Assembly: GCA_946902985.2 (NCBI GenBank)
Contig: OX336388.2
Coordinates: 223,408,467 to 223,472,466, forward strand
Direction of reading: 5' to 3'
Length of the DNA stretch: 64,000 nt
Origin: Meconema thalassinum
Lineage: Eukaryota > Arthropoda > Insecta > Orthoptera > Tettigoniidae
Position numbers and translations under genes: made by a program. Every line of letters starts with the position of its first letter. Position 1 is the stretch's first letter. This document shows positions 29,661 through 41,345 of this stretch, in pieces. The notes under the pieces were generated by a model. It was not told the origin of the DNA and did not search any database. It was given only the letters and a program-made list of their open reading frames with translations.

Positions 29661-29972
29661 CCAAGTTATTTTTATGCATTTAGAATTGAAGTACATCAAT
29701 GGAAGCTTTTTTGATTTAAAGTCTTAAAAGTGCTTAATATATTTACAGCCGAATTAAAATGTCCCATTTAACGTAAACCAAAATCATGCACATTTCCCCT
29801 TATCTTTTGAGGAGATCATGCATGTCCTCTACAATTGTGTTACAATCTTCTTCTTTGAATCAGGAGGTCGTGGAGCGCTGTTTTATGTTTCGACATGGTC
29901 TCATATCTAATGTCATTATATCTTGGAGAATACACGCTATTATTTACTCAATTGTTTGCACAATTACGGGAC

Positions 29973-30722
29973 TGGTGTGTTCCTGATTGCGGTCACTTTC
30001 ATTTTAGGGAAGAGCTATCTATACACATTCCAGCGTCCAGATTGCGATCACTTTTCTTGGGAGACCGGTCCGGTTGTAACTCCCCTGTGTTATCTCTTCT
30101 CAGTTTTGCTTCACGAGGCTAAGTGTATCCCGTTCCTCAGAGCAGAATTAAATTTCTTGGCAGAGCCGGGAATCGAACCTAGGCCTCCGCGGTGACAGTC
30201 AAGAATTACGAATTTTTCGAGGTACCTATTACCTATTAGTACCTATTATAAAAATAGATATCTCGCACCTCAAATGGGAGAGGAGGGACAGAAATTAAAA
30301 AGTATACCTTGTAAGTATAAAATTTCCCGTTACAATAAATTTGTTGAAAGTAAAGGTCGTTGATTCCGATTCTGAGACGTTTCTATTCTTAAGACTGAAA
30401 ATGTTATAATCATTGCTTTCCGAGGTGCTGTTAAATTGGGAGGGGCCTTGATTTTTAAGCGATTTTTATGGAGTGTGCTCAGCTGAACACTGAACTGTAT
30501 TCTTTGGTTAGGTAGAGAAATATCAGTTTCCCCTAGTTATCCACAAAACTTACGGAAGGTACGAGTCAGTCGGGAAGAACCAAGAACCAAGGACCGGTCT
30601 CCCAAGAAAAGTGATCGCAATCTGGACGCTGAAATGTTTATAGTTCTTCCCTAAAATGAAGTGACAGCAATCTGGACTGCTAATGAGGTGAACGCAATCC
30701 GGAATGACCGCAATCAGGACAC
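29973..30722. mobile_element. Inverted-repeat element, about 750 bp
   Basis: The left arm (29973-30069) and right arm (30592-30722) are inverted copies ending in CCTGATTGCGGTCA and TGACCGCAATCAGGAC. Each arm has the GATTGCGATCACTTTTCTTG block and repeats of a GATTGC.GTCAC motif. The interior (30070-30590) includes a tRNA-like B box on the minus strand (GGTTCGATTCC near 30170), perhaps a captured or inserted SINE. No transposase. Superfamily not assigned. Confidence 0.6.
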
Positions 30723-30844
30723 AGCCACGGGACTAGCTGCTGTCTTGAAATGCCGCGATCCATTTACAGTGTATCTTCACCTAATAACCTGGAAACTACA
30801 GCGGAGATTCTTCTTCTTCTTCTTTCTTGGAATGAGCCAACTAT

Positions 30845-31425
30845 GAATTACGTAGGTTAACCAAAATGGTTTTCAGCTTGATGAGCTGGGATTAGTTTCA
30901 CGCTCTTAAGAGTCTTCTTCCTAGCCCATATCTCCTTCATTTTCTGACATTGTAGTTGTTTAGCTGCTTCTGACCTCTTTGGTCTCTGCCCTTTCTTAAG
31001 TTTAATCTGTGGGTCTTCTTTTAACATTTTCGGAAAGCTTGTCTGTCTTGTATAACGGATTCAGAGATGTTAAAACTTTGCAGATCTTGTTTAACTTGCT
31101 GGTTCCACAGTGATGTTTTCTTGCAGGAGCACTGATCAATCTTGACTCGTTCATTCTCTCAAGGAGTCCGTAGAATTGGAGGCGTCTCTTGATGATTGCG
31201 TCCATTAGATGTTCTTGCTTTAGATATAGATGATCGTTGGGCTTGTGATACCTTTCTCCATTTATGATCTTTGGGCCTAAGATCTTCCTCAAGATAATTC
31301 TTTCCTTGACCTCTAGTTTCGGTATCAGTTTTGCCCCTTTGATGGTTAGGGTTTCAGCTGCATAGAGGACCTCGGGAATGATTACAGCGTCATAGTGCCT
31401 TAATTTCGCTTTAATGGATATAGAT
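30845..31425 (-). pseudogene. LINE ORF2 C-terminal fragment
   Basis: The minus strand reads IIPEVLYAAETL, LEVKERIILRKILGPK, then KRRLQFYGLLERM. This is the region after the reverse transcriptase palm in a LINE family abundant in insects. Upstream catalytic parts are absent here. Confidence 0.65.
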
Positions 31426-31443
31426 ATTATTATTCAATTAAAT

Positions 31444-32950
31444 AACGAGTAGCTCCGTGAAGAACTATACAGCCTATTTTCATATATACTGCTTATGTTA
31501 ATTGCCACTATCAACATAGGCCTACAACATTTCAGTTTGATTGCTGTAATAGATTCGTAGATATTGAGAACCGACTAAATATTGCGGATGGTCGCCATGT
31601 TGGTTTTTATATATGTAGGTCATAGAGTTATGTACTGTTACATGAAGATTATTGTGTACGTGTAGCATTCAAACTACAATCGCATGATTAGAACACAAGA
31701 AGTAACAAGGAGATTTTAAAATTTCGCTCAGCTGCCATCTTGTGGTTATGGAAACAGTTGAAATAAATTAGATGCCAGTGGATTAACATTCGTATAAGGA
31801 TTTACTGTGCCAAGTCTCACTGCACTCAGATGGTTAAATTGCGAGAAACGACCATGTGAATATTTATACTTCGCGTCGCCGCCATGTTGGATTTGTGATC
31901 ACCAGGTTATTGAAAGTCCATAGGTGAACTTATGTTTATATCCCCTATGAACATAAAACATTCAGTTTGATTGCTGTAATAGATTCGTAGATATTGAGAA
32001 CCGTCTACATATTTCGGATGGTCACCATGTTGGATTGTTATATGTATAGGCTATAGAGTCATGTACCATTAAAGGAAAATTATTGCGTAGGTTCATTATT
32101 CAAACTTTCACTTCGATCGCATGATTACGACACAAGAAATAAAAACTTAATTTTAAAATTCACACAGCCGCCATGGTAAGGTTATGCAAACAATTGAACT
32201 AAATTAGATACCAGTGCATTACAATGTGTATAAACATTTGCTGTACCAAGATTTATTGCGTTTGGATCATTAAATCGCTAGGAAAGTCTATTTAAATCTT
32301 TAAACTTCCCTTGGCCACCATGTTCGTTTTATACTTAACTGGTTTTTGATAGTCTCATATATGAATTTCTAGTAGTGGCCTTTATCTCCGTACAAAATTT
32401 TAGGGTGATACCGATAATAGTTTAAGAAATATAGAATACCGGTGAAATAATTCGCACAGCCGCTATCTTGAGGTTATGTAAACAATCGAATGAAGTTAGA
32501 TATCGGTGCATTACAATGTGTATGTATATATATTGCATTTGGTTGGTTAAATCGCGAGAAATGTCTATTTAAAAGTCGCAATTTCTTGGCCGTCATGTTG
32601 GTTTTGTAGTTACCAGGTTTTCAAAAGTCATATAGGGTGAATTTCTAGTAGTTCCCTTTATTACCGTTCAAAATTCCAGGGTGATATCGGTAGTAGTTTC
32701 GGAAATATTGAATGATGGTGAAATATTTCGCACAGCCGGCATGTCGGATTGGTGAGACGTAACAACATTTGAAGGGCACGGTCGTGGTCGTTTGGAATAG
32801 TGCTATGAACTTACCGAGTTTCATTGAAATCGCTTGAGCCATTTAGAAGCTATTAGGGGGACACACACAAACACGCGCGCGCGCACACACACACGGACAA
32901 AAGGTGATCTCATAAGCCTATTTTTCAAAATTGAAAATAGGCTAAAAATG
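31444..32950 (+). repeat. Family-1 interspersed repeat, full copy
   Basis: Starts TAGCTCCGTGAAGAACTATA and ends in a hairpin (CCTATTTTTCAAAATTGAAAATAGG) followed by CTAAAAAT, preceded by a CA/CG microsatellite (32865-32895) and GATCTCATAAG. The interior is built of diverged sub-repeats, each with a (G/C)CCGCCAT(G/C)TTG block. About 93 percent alike by eye to 35685-37128, which lies inverted, and to 44466-45958. Non-coding; see findings for a Helentron-like reading. Confidence 0.75.
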
Positions 32951-33223
32951 GCATAGGATTGTAAATCTCAAATTATCAAAGCCCCCTTTACAAACACTAG
33001 AAAAAAATATGTTGTTTCCGTGTATAAAGATGTGGTGAAATGCGTAACAATTGTTCAATACATAATGTCAGTAATTGAGGTCCGTATTGACAAACTATAT
33101 ATTAGAAAGAAAATAAAGGGATTCAATATTCAAGTTTTGACTGACAAAGTCCTCTAAGCTTAAACAAACGTTCCAGTTGAATCAAAATTGTCGGTTAAAG
33201 GACAGCCTATATTATATTTCATC

Positions 33224-33376
33224 AATATGGTTCAATAATATGGTGAATCGGACGTCGCTGCTGAGTGCTATGGGATGTTGCTTCCAGCCAGGTATAATGA
33301 TAGAATCATATTGTACATGGAGACAACATCCTTTTGCACTCAACAGAAGGTCCGATTCAGTATATTATTGAACCAT
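33224..33376. mobile_element. Small MITE, about 150 bp
   Basis: Ends ATGGTTCAATAATAT and ATATTATTGAACCAT are inverted over about 27 bases with two mismatches. A related left end recurs at 63468 with the same GGACGTCGCTGCT. Confidence 0.7.
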
Positions 33377-33383
33377 AAAGATG

Positions 33384-34336
33384 CCTGTACACTGGAGAGC
33401 TTTTGCCCTAGCTAGAGCGTAGAGTAGCTCTGGCTTGGGCACTCTAAGCTCCTCTCTAGTGTACACAGGTGGTAGAGAACCCTAGCGGAGACTGCTCTAA
33501 GCTCTAGCCAGGGCACTCTAAGCTCCTCTCCAATGTACACAGGTGGTAGAGAACCCTACGGAGACCGCTCTAAGCTCTAGCTAGGGCCGGCTGACTCTAC
33601 GGTGTAAACAGTATTTGGGTGCCCTAGCTAGACCAGTCTAGCTCTATTCGTTCGGTTGAATATTGGAAAGTGCTCTATGTAGAGTCAGTGGTGGATTGCT
33701 GGGATTATTTGTTTATTGTTATTAAAATGTTTGAAAATCGCTGAATTTGTGTGGAGTCGCGAAAAAACAATAACATTAATTGAACATCCAGAAACTTGGA
33801 ATTGTACTATGAAAGAATAGTCATTTTTGCTCATTCCTAAAAAGTTCTTGTACGCTTCAGAATCTTCTGAACATTACACTTGCAATAATTTAGCGTGCAT
33901 TCCCTCGTATTTTCTTTTTGATATCCAATCCCTCACCCACAACTTTTTTTCCTCTTCATAGTTTTGTTTTTTGACAAGGCACACACAACCACCACAGATG
34001 CTAAAAGCTCTCTTGAAGACATTTTAACTTCACAACACAGCGCAATAAACCTAGACTCAGACTGCTCTCAGAATGTTTTAGCGCTGCTCTACCTGGTGCA
34101 TTTACGTTTCACAGTGTACACAGGTTCAGAGAGTGCTCTAGGTAGATTTGTCTATCTCGGCTCTACGAATGCTCTACCTAGGGAAAATTACTCTACAGTG
34201 TACACAGATTCAGAGAGTGCTCTAGGTAGATTTGTCTATCTCCGCTCTACGAATGCTCTACAGTGTACACGCACTCAGTTTAACTATAGCGGTCTAGCTA
34301 GACTTGCTCTATGAAAATCACTCTCCAGTGTACAGG
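33384..34336. mobile_element. TIR element with subterminal repeats, 953 bp
   Basis: Perfect 16-bp terminal inverted repeat CCTGTACACTGGAGAG. Each subterminal region is packed with tandem units containing CTCTA(G/C), TGTACACAG(G/A)T and GCTCTA motifs in opposite orientations on the two sides. hAT-like organisation is possible, but no 8-bp duplication is visible because both flanks are other elements. Confidence 0.7.
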
Positions 34337-34338
34337 TA

Positions 34339-35601
34339 GGGGAAGGGTGCGCATAGTGGCCACGGGCTAGTTTTCTACTGTACAGTGCTGCTACCAGGCC
34401 ACAAGCGCCTCAACTACTCCACTAGACCGCCATTAGTGTTGTGTTGAGCCTAGAAGCTGATCAGATTACGCTTTTAGAAGTTGTCATCAATTTTGTTGTT
34501 TTTCAAGTTGCTGATGTAAGGTAAGTGTACTGCATTAACTATTATAACTAGGTATATGAATCTAGTATGTATTGATGACAGCAATACCTGAAACAAATGT
34601 GATTTAAGCTTTAAATTCATCTTTAAAAGTAAGCGCTGGTGTAATTGGTTGGGCCTGCAGAGTCACATTTAGATAATGACCACCATGGCCACTTTGCCCG
34701 ACACTACATATTATATTTTTTAAGTAAAATATTAATATGAAGCATATACCAAGCAAACTTTGTGCTTTTAAATGGGATACTTATTGAACGTTTTAAACAT
34801 ATCCTTGCATGAGCAGGTTGGTAGCTCAGTCAGTTAAGCGCCGGTCTTCGGAATTGGGACATGCTGATGGTTCCAGGATCGAGCACCGCTGGGCTGAGGT
34901 GATAAAGAGGTGATAAGGAAAAAAGGAAATCAAAAGTGGCAGAACGTGCTTTGTTACTAAAGGAGATACTAACTCCGATACTGACGAGAGTGATACAAAT
35001 TGCCTTTACTGCCAGGAGTTATATTCAAAGTCCAAAAGCAATGAAGGGTGGATCAGATGCTCTAGTTGCCTGAAATGGGCACACGAGGATTGTACTGGAT
35101 ATGAGGAGGAAGACAATGAATTCATATGTGAAATGTGCAATTAAACAAAAATAGGCTAAACACATTACCCATAAAATGTTTTGAAGCATTTCAAATTTTT
35201 ATTTTTATTGTAGTCTACTCTATAAAAATTTAGAAATTAGTTTTATAAAATGATAGGGACCTTTAAACATGTGTGAAGAATATATAACAATACTTTAATT
35301 TGTAAAAAATTATGGTCATAAATTGTTGTTAAATGTATTTGCAGTGTTATTTGTAACATCGGGTATAGTGGCCACCTAGTGGCCATTTTGCCCTTCCCCA
35401 TAGAGCTAAGTGGCCATTTGGTAGAGGTTTGAAAAAAAATCTTTTTTTCAAAAATTAACTAAGATATAGTTAAAATGATTTGTTTAAAGATATATAACTA
35501 AATAAGCTATAGTATGGCCAATTTTCATTTGTTTTTAACGATTTTAACTTACTGAAAACAATGTTCTGCCGTTAGCGTGGCCACTATGCCCACCCTTCCC
35601 T
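34339..35601 (+). mobile_element. Second pogo-like element with zinc-finger remnant
   Basis: Inverted ends GGGGAAGGGTG and CACCCTTCCCT are flanked by TA on both sides (34337-34338, 35602-35603). The subterminal CATAGTGGCCAC occurs at both ends and again inside. At about 34985-35144 a frame encodes CLYCQELYS, EGWIRCSSCLKWAHEDC and FICEMCN then stop, the C-terminal PHD-like finger of pogo/DDE_1 transposases, like the one at 28500-28665. The catalytic domain is absent. Confidence 0.75.
34812..34905 (+). other. tRNA-like segment (SINE head?)
   Basis: GGTAGCTCAGTCAGTTAAGCG resembles a tRNA A-box region, and GGTTCCAGGATCGAGCAC follows at B-box distance. No convincing cloverleaf or acceptor stem, so more likely a degraded SINE head inside the pogo-like element than a tRNA gene. 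Confidence 0.35.
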
Positions 35602-35684
35602 TACCTTAATGAAGTAGTGTAATATGGACAGTCAATTAAGGTAGATTTATATTAACTTTAATCTTGTTTCTTTCAAGTATTTTC

Positions 35685-37128
35685 TATTTTTTGCCTATTT
35701 TCAATTTTGAAAAAATAGGCTTATGAGATCACCTTTTGTCCGTGTGTGTGTGTGTGTGTGTGTGTGAGGTGTGTGTGCGTGTCCTCCTAATAAATTCTAA
35801 ACGGCTGGAGAGATTTCAATGAAACTCAGTAAGTTCATAGCATTATTCCGGGCGACCCCGATCGTGCCCTTCAAATTTTGTTACGTCTCACCAATCCAAC
35901 ATGGCGGCTGTGCGAAATATTTCACCAGCATTCAATTCCAGATATCACCCTGGAATTTATTACGGTGACAAAGGGAACTACTAGAAGTTCACCTATGTGA
36001 CTTTTGAAAAACTGGTAACTACAAAACCAATATGGCGGCCCCGCGAATTTGCGACTTTTAAATAGTTTCTCGCGATTTAACCAACCAAACGCAATGCAAC
36101 TAGGTACAGTATATTTGTATACACATTGTAATGCACCGACATCTAACTTCGTTCAATTGTTTACATAACCACAAGATGGCGGATGTGCGAAATATTTCAC
36201 CGGCCTTCTATATCTCTGAAACTATTAGCGGTTTATCTACAAGACTTTCAAAAACCGGTTAACTACAAAACGAACGTGGCAGCCAAGCGAATTTGAAAAT
36301 TTTGAATATAACTTTCTCGCGATTTAATGTTCCAAACGCAATGAAATCTGGTACAGGAAATGTTTATACACATTGTAATGCACTGGTGTCTAATTTAGTT
36401 GAATTGTTTACATATCCTCAAGATGGCGGCTGTGCGAATATTAAAATTAAGTTTTTATTTCTTGTGTCGTAATCATGCGATCGAAGTGAAAGTTTGAATA
36501 ATGAACTTACGCAATATTTTTCCTTTAATGGTACATGACTCTATGGCCTATACATTTAACAATCCAACATGGCGACCATCTGAATATCTACGAATCTATT
36601 ATAGCAATCAAACTGATTTTTTTAATGTTCATTGGGGCAATGAACTTAAGTTCACCTATATGACTTTAAATAACCTGGTGATCACAAATCCAACATGGCG
36701 GCGACGCGAATGATAAATATTCACATGGACGTTTCTCGCAATTTAACCATCCGAGTGCAGTAAAACTTGGTACAGTAAATCCTGATACGAATGTTAATCC
36801 ACCGGCATCTAATTTATTTCAATTGTTTCCATAACCACGAGATGGCAGCTGTGCGAAATTTTAAAATCTCGTTGTTACTTCTTTTGTCCTAATCATGCGA
36901 TTGAAGTTTGAATGCTACACGTACACAATAATCTTCATGTAACAGTACATAACTCTAGGACCTACATATATAAAATCGAACATGGCGACTATCCGAAATA
37001 TTTAGTCGGTTCTCAATACCTACGAATCTATTACAGCAATCAAACTGAAATTTTGTATGTTGATAGAGGCAATTAACATAAGTAGGATATATGAAAATAG
37101 GCTGTATAGTTCTTCAGGGAACTACTTT
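35685..37128 (-). repeat. Family-1 interspersed repeat, inverted full copy
   Basis: Reverse complement of the family at 31444-32950: hairpin end and GT microsatellite on the left (35690-35780), GAAGAACTATACAGCCTATT head on the right. Together with 31444-32950 it forms a 1.45-kb inverted pair around 2.7 kb. Confidence 0.75.
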
Positions 37129-37269
37129 TTTTTGTAACCTTTCACTTTTATTTAACCCCTTACAGGGTAATACTATATTTTTACTTTCATCTGTTTTATA
37201 CATTTTAATTTATTTTAATTATAAAAATTATTAATAATGTTATTTTTGTTTCTCTAATTTTAAAGTTTA

Positions 37270-39012
37270 TGTTGTTGTTGTTGTTTGAGTCTTCAGTCTT
37301 TTGACTGGTTTGATGCAGCTCTCCATGTAGCTCTCCATGCCTCCCTGTCCTGTGCTAATCGTTTCATCTCTACATAGCTACCACACCCTACATCGGAGAT
37401 AATCTGTTTAACATATTCTAACCTTGGTCTACCCCTACAGTTCTTGTCCTCGACCCTTCCTTCCTGGGTGTCTTAGTATGTGACCTACTAACCTATCTCT
37501 TCTCTTCATTAGCAGTCGCCAGAAACATCTCTCCTCTCCCACTCGCCTTAATACCTCTTCGTTTGTCACCCTATCTACCCATCTGATCTTCATCATTCTC
37601 CTGTAACACCACATTTCAAACGCTTCAGTTCTCTTTTCTGCTGCACCAATAGTCCAAGTTTCACTTCCATAGAGCGCCACGCTCCAGACAAAGGCTTTCA
37701 AAAATAAGTTCCTAATACCTAAATCTATATTCGATGTCATCAGATTCCTTTTTTGTAGAAATGCTTTCCTTGCCTGAGCCAACCTACTATTTATATCCTC
37801 TTTGCTTCGTCCATCACTGGTTATTTTGCTTCCTGAGTAACAGAAGTCTCCTACTTCCCTCAGCTTTTCACCTGTCAATTTCATGTCCATAGAGGTTTCT
37901 GATTTTTTTCTGCTGTATTCCAATTATTGTTTTTACATTTATTAATTGTCATCATGAATTCTTTTCTCAAGACGGAGTCCATACCATTCAAAAACTCATT
38001 CAAATCCTCAGGCTTGTCGGCCAAGATGACGATGTCATGGGCAAATCTTCATTGTTGTAAAGATTCATTTAAAGATGGAAAAGTATGGGTGATAAGTTGC
38101 AGCCTTGCCTTACACCTTTCTGAATACTAGCTTCTCTCTCATGTCCTTCAGTTCGAATGACTGCTGTCTGGTTTCTGTATAGATTGTAGATCCCCCTCCT
38201 CTCCCAGTACTTTATTCCAATCGTTTTCAAAATGTCAAACAATTTAGTCCAAACAAAAGTCTTTTCTAAGTCTACAAATGCCATGAACGTTCTCTTACCT
38301 TTCCTTATTCTACCTTCCAAAATTCAGTTTCCCTTGTTCCTACATATCTCATGAAACCAAACTGGTCTTCACCCAACTCCGTTGCTATGTGGCTTTCCAT
38401 CCTCTTGTAAATCATTCTAGACAGGATCTTTGAAGCATGAGCATTCAAGCTGATTGTACGGTAATCTTCACATCTGTCAGCTCCCACTTTCTTTGGTATA
38501 GGGATAATAATATTCTTCTTGATATCAGAGGGTACCTCACCTGTCTCATAAATCCTACACACCAAGTGAAATAACCTGACCAGACCTTCATATCCTTTGC
38601 AGCGTAGCAACTCAATCGGTATATCATCTATGCCTGGTGCTTTGTTCCTGCTTAAGTCCTCCAATGCTCTGTCAAATTCTGATCTCAATATTAAATCTTT
38701 TTTTGCATCCTCATCAATTTCCTCCTCTCTTTCCATTACATGATCCTCAATCTCCTTTCCCCTATACAAACACTCGATGTAAGCTCTCCATCTCTCAACC
38801 TTTTCTTCCCTATCTGTTAGAGACTTTCCATTGGTGTCCTTAATATTACCGCACTTAGTCTTCTTTTCCCCAAAAGTATTCTTAATCCTTCTGAGATAAT
38901 GGACCTTATTTGCAAAAAGATAAAATTTGTAAAAAATGGCTGTCGAAGAGATGTCTGAAAAGGTAGATGAATAAAGATTTAGTAGATGTTTGCCAGTGTT
39001 GACAAACGTCAA
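37270..39012 (-). pseudogene. RTE-like LINE, decayed, with (AAC)n tail
   Basis: From right to left on the minus strand come SEFDRALEDLSRNKAPGIDD, PIPKKVGADRCEDYRTISL and EDQFGF (fingers), then VDLEKTFV and GVRQGCNLSP. A mutated palm motif FAHDIVILAD replaces FADD. The C-terminal part at 37435-37923 contains GSKITSDGRS, VWSVALYGSETWT and a RRMMKIRW block. Frameshifts and an internal deletion show it is dead. The 3' end is a short (AAC)n tail at 37270-37285. A 3'-end-only copy recurs at 48232-48290. Confidence 0.85.
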
Positions 39013-39130
39013 AATCCCTTATCTTGGAAACAGATTAAATTTTTGCTCCAAACTAACTTCCTATGATACAACCTGTGACAATTAAGTTCGGTGATTAGTC
39101 CTATACTATCAACATAGATGAACAGTGCAC

Positions 39131-39688
39131 GACAGTGACCCTACTGTCCTTCGAAATAGTCCCTTCCCGCAACTATGCAACGCTGAGATCGGCGATACAT
39201 GTCCTGGAAATTTTGCAAGAAGGCGTCCTTCTGGATGGTGTTCAAAAGGCTCGTCACTTGACCGAAAAGTTCGGTGAATGTGTCTATATCACGAAAGGAT
39301 TGTTGGCTTACCTGAAACAGCAGTTACTGTCCTTCGAAGTTATCCCCGTGGATAGTTATGCACTTCTGAGAACGACTGTACAAGTCCTGGAAACTCTTTA
39401 GGGATAGCCTTCAGTTGGGTCGTCACATAACGTTGGATGTCTGAAATGTTCTAAAACCTCTGGCCCTTCTGGTTTTTTCGGTGACCCTGGACCAGGACCC
39501 CGCCACTCCACACTTTGACGCTTGACTTCGGGGTCGTACTTCAGACACCAGGTCTCGTCACCCATGACGATGATTTTCAGATAAGCCATTCCATTCCACA
39601 TAACATTCACCCTTCTCACTGCAACCCGCCGAACAGGTGTGCATGGTAGGTTGCATAAATCCGTCCTTCTAAACACGCACTGTGTCAA
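39131..39688 (-). pseudogene. Mariner-type transposase fragment
   Basis: The minus strand reads VMGDETWCLKYDPEVKRQS, containing the first catalytic Asp (GDETW) of mariner transposases. Then it passes directly into two C-terminal copies with FQD.Y.RS..CI...DYFEG. The central catalytic region is deleted. Confidence 0.75.
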
Positions 39689-39695
39689 ACAGGTC

Positions 39696-40585
39696 TAAAG
39701 GTGCGTATACACTTGCGCGCCGCGCCGCGCCGCTCGCGCGCATCAAGTTCGCTAGATTAGTACGGGGTTTCGAAGCTGCGCGTGCGTGGCGCACGACGAT
39801 CCATCTCCTGTCGGTTTTTTCCACGCGCACTTGGAGTGTTCGCAGTTCAGATTTGGACGGGATTGTGAGAAGTTCCTTGTTTCTCGCGCGCATCTGATTG
39901 CAATATTTGTGCGTTTTGAGTGGTGATAATGGAGTGGTCAGACGAATCTGTGATAAAATTTTCGATGCTTATCGCAAAAAGTCTCTTCTGTGGGATCCTC
40001 AACATAAGGATCATTTTAAGAAACCAATAGACTAAAAGCAGATGCCTGGAGGGAAATAGGAGCTGAGATGGATATATATGCGGACCAATGCAAGAAGAAG
40101 GTGATATCTCCGCTGTCTTCTTACCGGCGTAGGAAAAGTAAAATAAATCACAGGGCGGAAATACGTATCTTCTTTGGAAATGTGGGGTCCAATCTTCTAC
40201 AGCAGATTCTCAAAGTCAGAAGGTGACATTCGAGTAAAATTCTTATACTGGCCGCTTATTTCTTGTGACTTCAAGTCCATCATTAGCTCCGCACCATTCC
40301 TTTTCTTAAACATGTCAGTGTGCCACCAACGTCGTCATCGTTTCTTTTCCTTTTTGCACAAACGTGCCATTAAAACAGCCGCACCACTCATCACCGCAAT
40401 CGCGAGGTTTTCCTCGTACATCGGAGACATGATTATATTTACCACACTCCAAACTGACTAGTGAATGTTCGTGGGTTTCCTATGGATCGCGAGTGGTTCG
40501 TTTAAATAATAATTCTGGTCGAGCAACACAAGCGCCGCGCATGCACCGCGCGCAGTGCGCGGCGCGCAAGTGTATACCCACCTTT
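39696..40585. mobile_element. PIF/Harbinger-like element with MADF remnant
   Basis: Terminal inverted repeats AAAGGTG(C/G)GTATACACTT followed by GCGCGC-rich DNA at both ends. Inside, 39975-40025 reads FDAYRKKSLLWDPQHKDHF, a MADF-type domain as in the second protein of Harbinger elements. No nuclease domain remains. It sits between two mariner fragments. Confidence 0.65.
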
Positions 40586-40800
40586 ACACGTTGCGTTGTG
40601 TCGCCAATGTTGCCAGGTCGACTGTTCTGACTTTATTCACTGAACGCAATGTGACGAGCCTTTTGAACACCATCCCAAAGGACGCCTTCTTGCAAAGTTT
40701 CCAGGACATGTATCACCGATCTCAGCATTGCATAGTTACGGTAGGGGACTATTTCGAAGTAATAACTGACGAATTTCGAAAGTAAATAACACAGCAACGC
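40586..40800 (+). pseudogene. Mariner-type transposase C-terminus, opposite orientation
   Basis: The plus strand reads DAFLQSFQDMYHRSQHCIV and GDYFEV, the same C-terminal block as at 39131-39240 but inverted relative to it. Confidence 0.7.
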
Positions 40801-40976
40801 AACACGATATTCACAAATATATTGCGCAGTTTAAAAGAGCAGTGTTTGCCTTTTTTGTTACATAGATTGGAGCGGCAGTTCTAACACTTAATTGGCCACA
40901 GCGCTTAAGCAGGTGTTATTGTCGATGTGCGCGCGGCCTGGGAGAATACGTGCATCGCCTTGTCAGGGCTAGTATG

Positions 40977-41345
40977 GCATGGAGTGGTAAGCAGCTAGGT
41001 TTCGTGATTGAAACGTATTCTTCAAAAATGATGACTTTGTAATCACAACACAGCGTTTATTTCGTGGACACTTTAGGTTACATAGAAATGTGAAAGGTCC
41101 AAGCAGGAATACCATTCTGGTATGGGTGGATAATTTAAGAGGAACTGGTTCAAGTGTTAAAACGAAACCACCTGGTAGGCCTCGTAGCGTTAGAACACCA
41201 GATAATATCCGTGCAGTGAGACATGCCCCTTCGCAATCTCCTCAGAGAGATGTTTCCAGAACGTTTAATCTCCTTACGGGGTAACGTTCCATGGCCAGCC
41301 CGTTCCCCTGATCTCGCCCCTTGCGATTTCTTTCTCTTAGCCAGC
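40977..41345 (+). pseudogene. Tc1/mariner-like transposase, internally deleted
   Basis: Begins MAWSGKQLGFVIETY, then after a frameshift FRGHFRLHRNVKGPSRNTI and the GRPRSVRTPDNIRAV block of helix-turn-helix transposase N-termini. It jumps directly to the C-terminal RSPDLAPCDFFL block. The DD(34)D/E core between them is missing. Confidence 0.75.

Noticed and set aside
34812..34905. Functional tRNA gene
   Set aside because: A- and B-box-like motifs are present, but no paired acceptor or anticodon stem could be drawn, and it lies inside a transposon.
37270..39012. Host gene encoding a reverse-transcriptase-like protein
   Set aside because: Multiple frameshifts, a mutated palm motif and an (AAC)n tail show a dead LINE.
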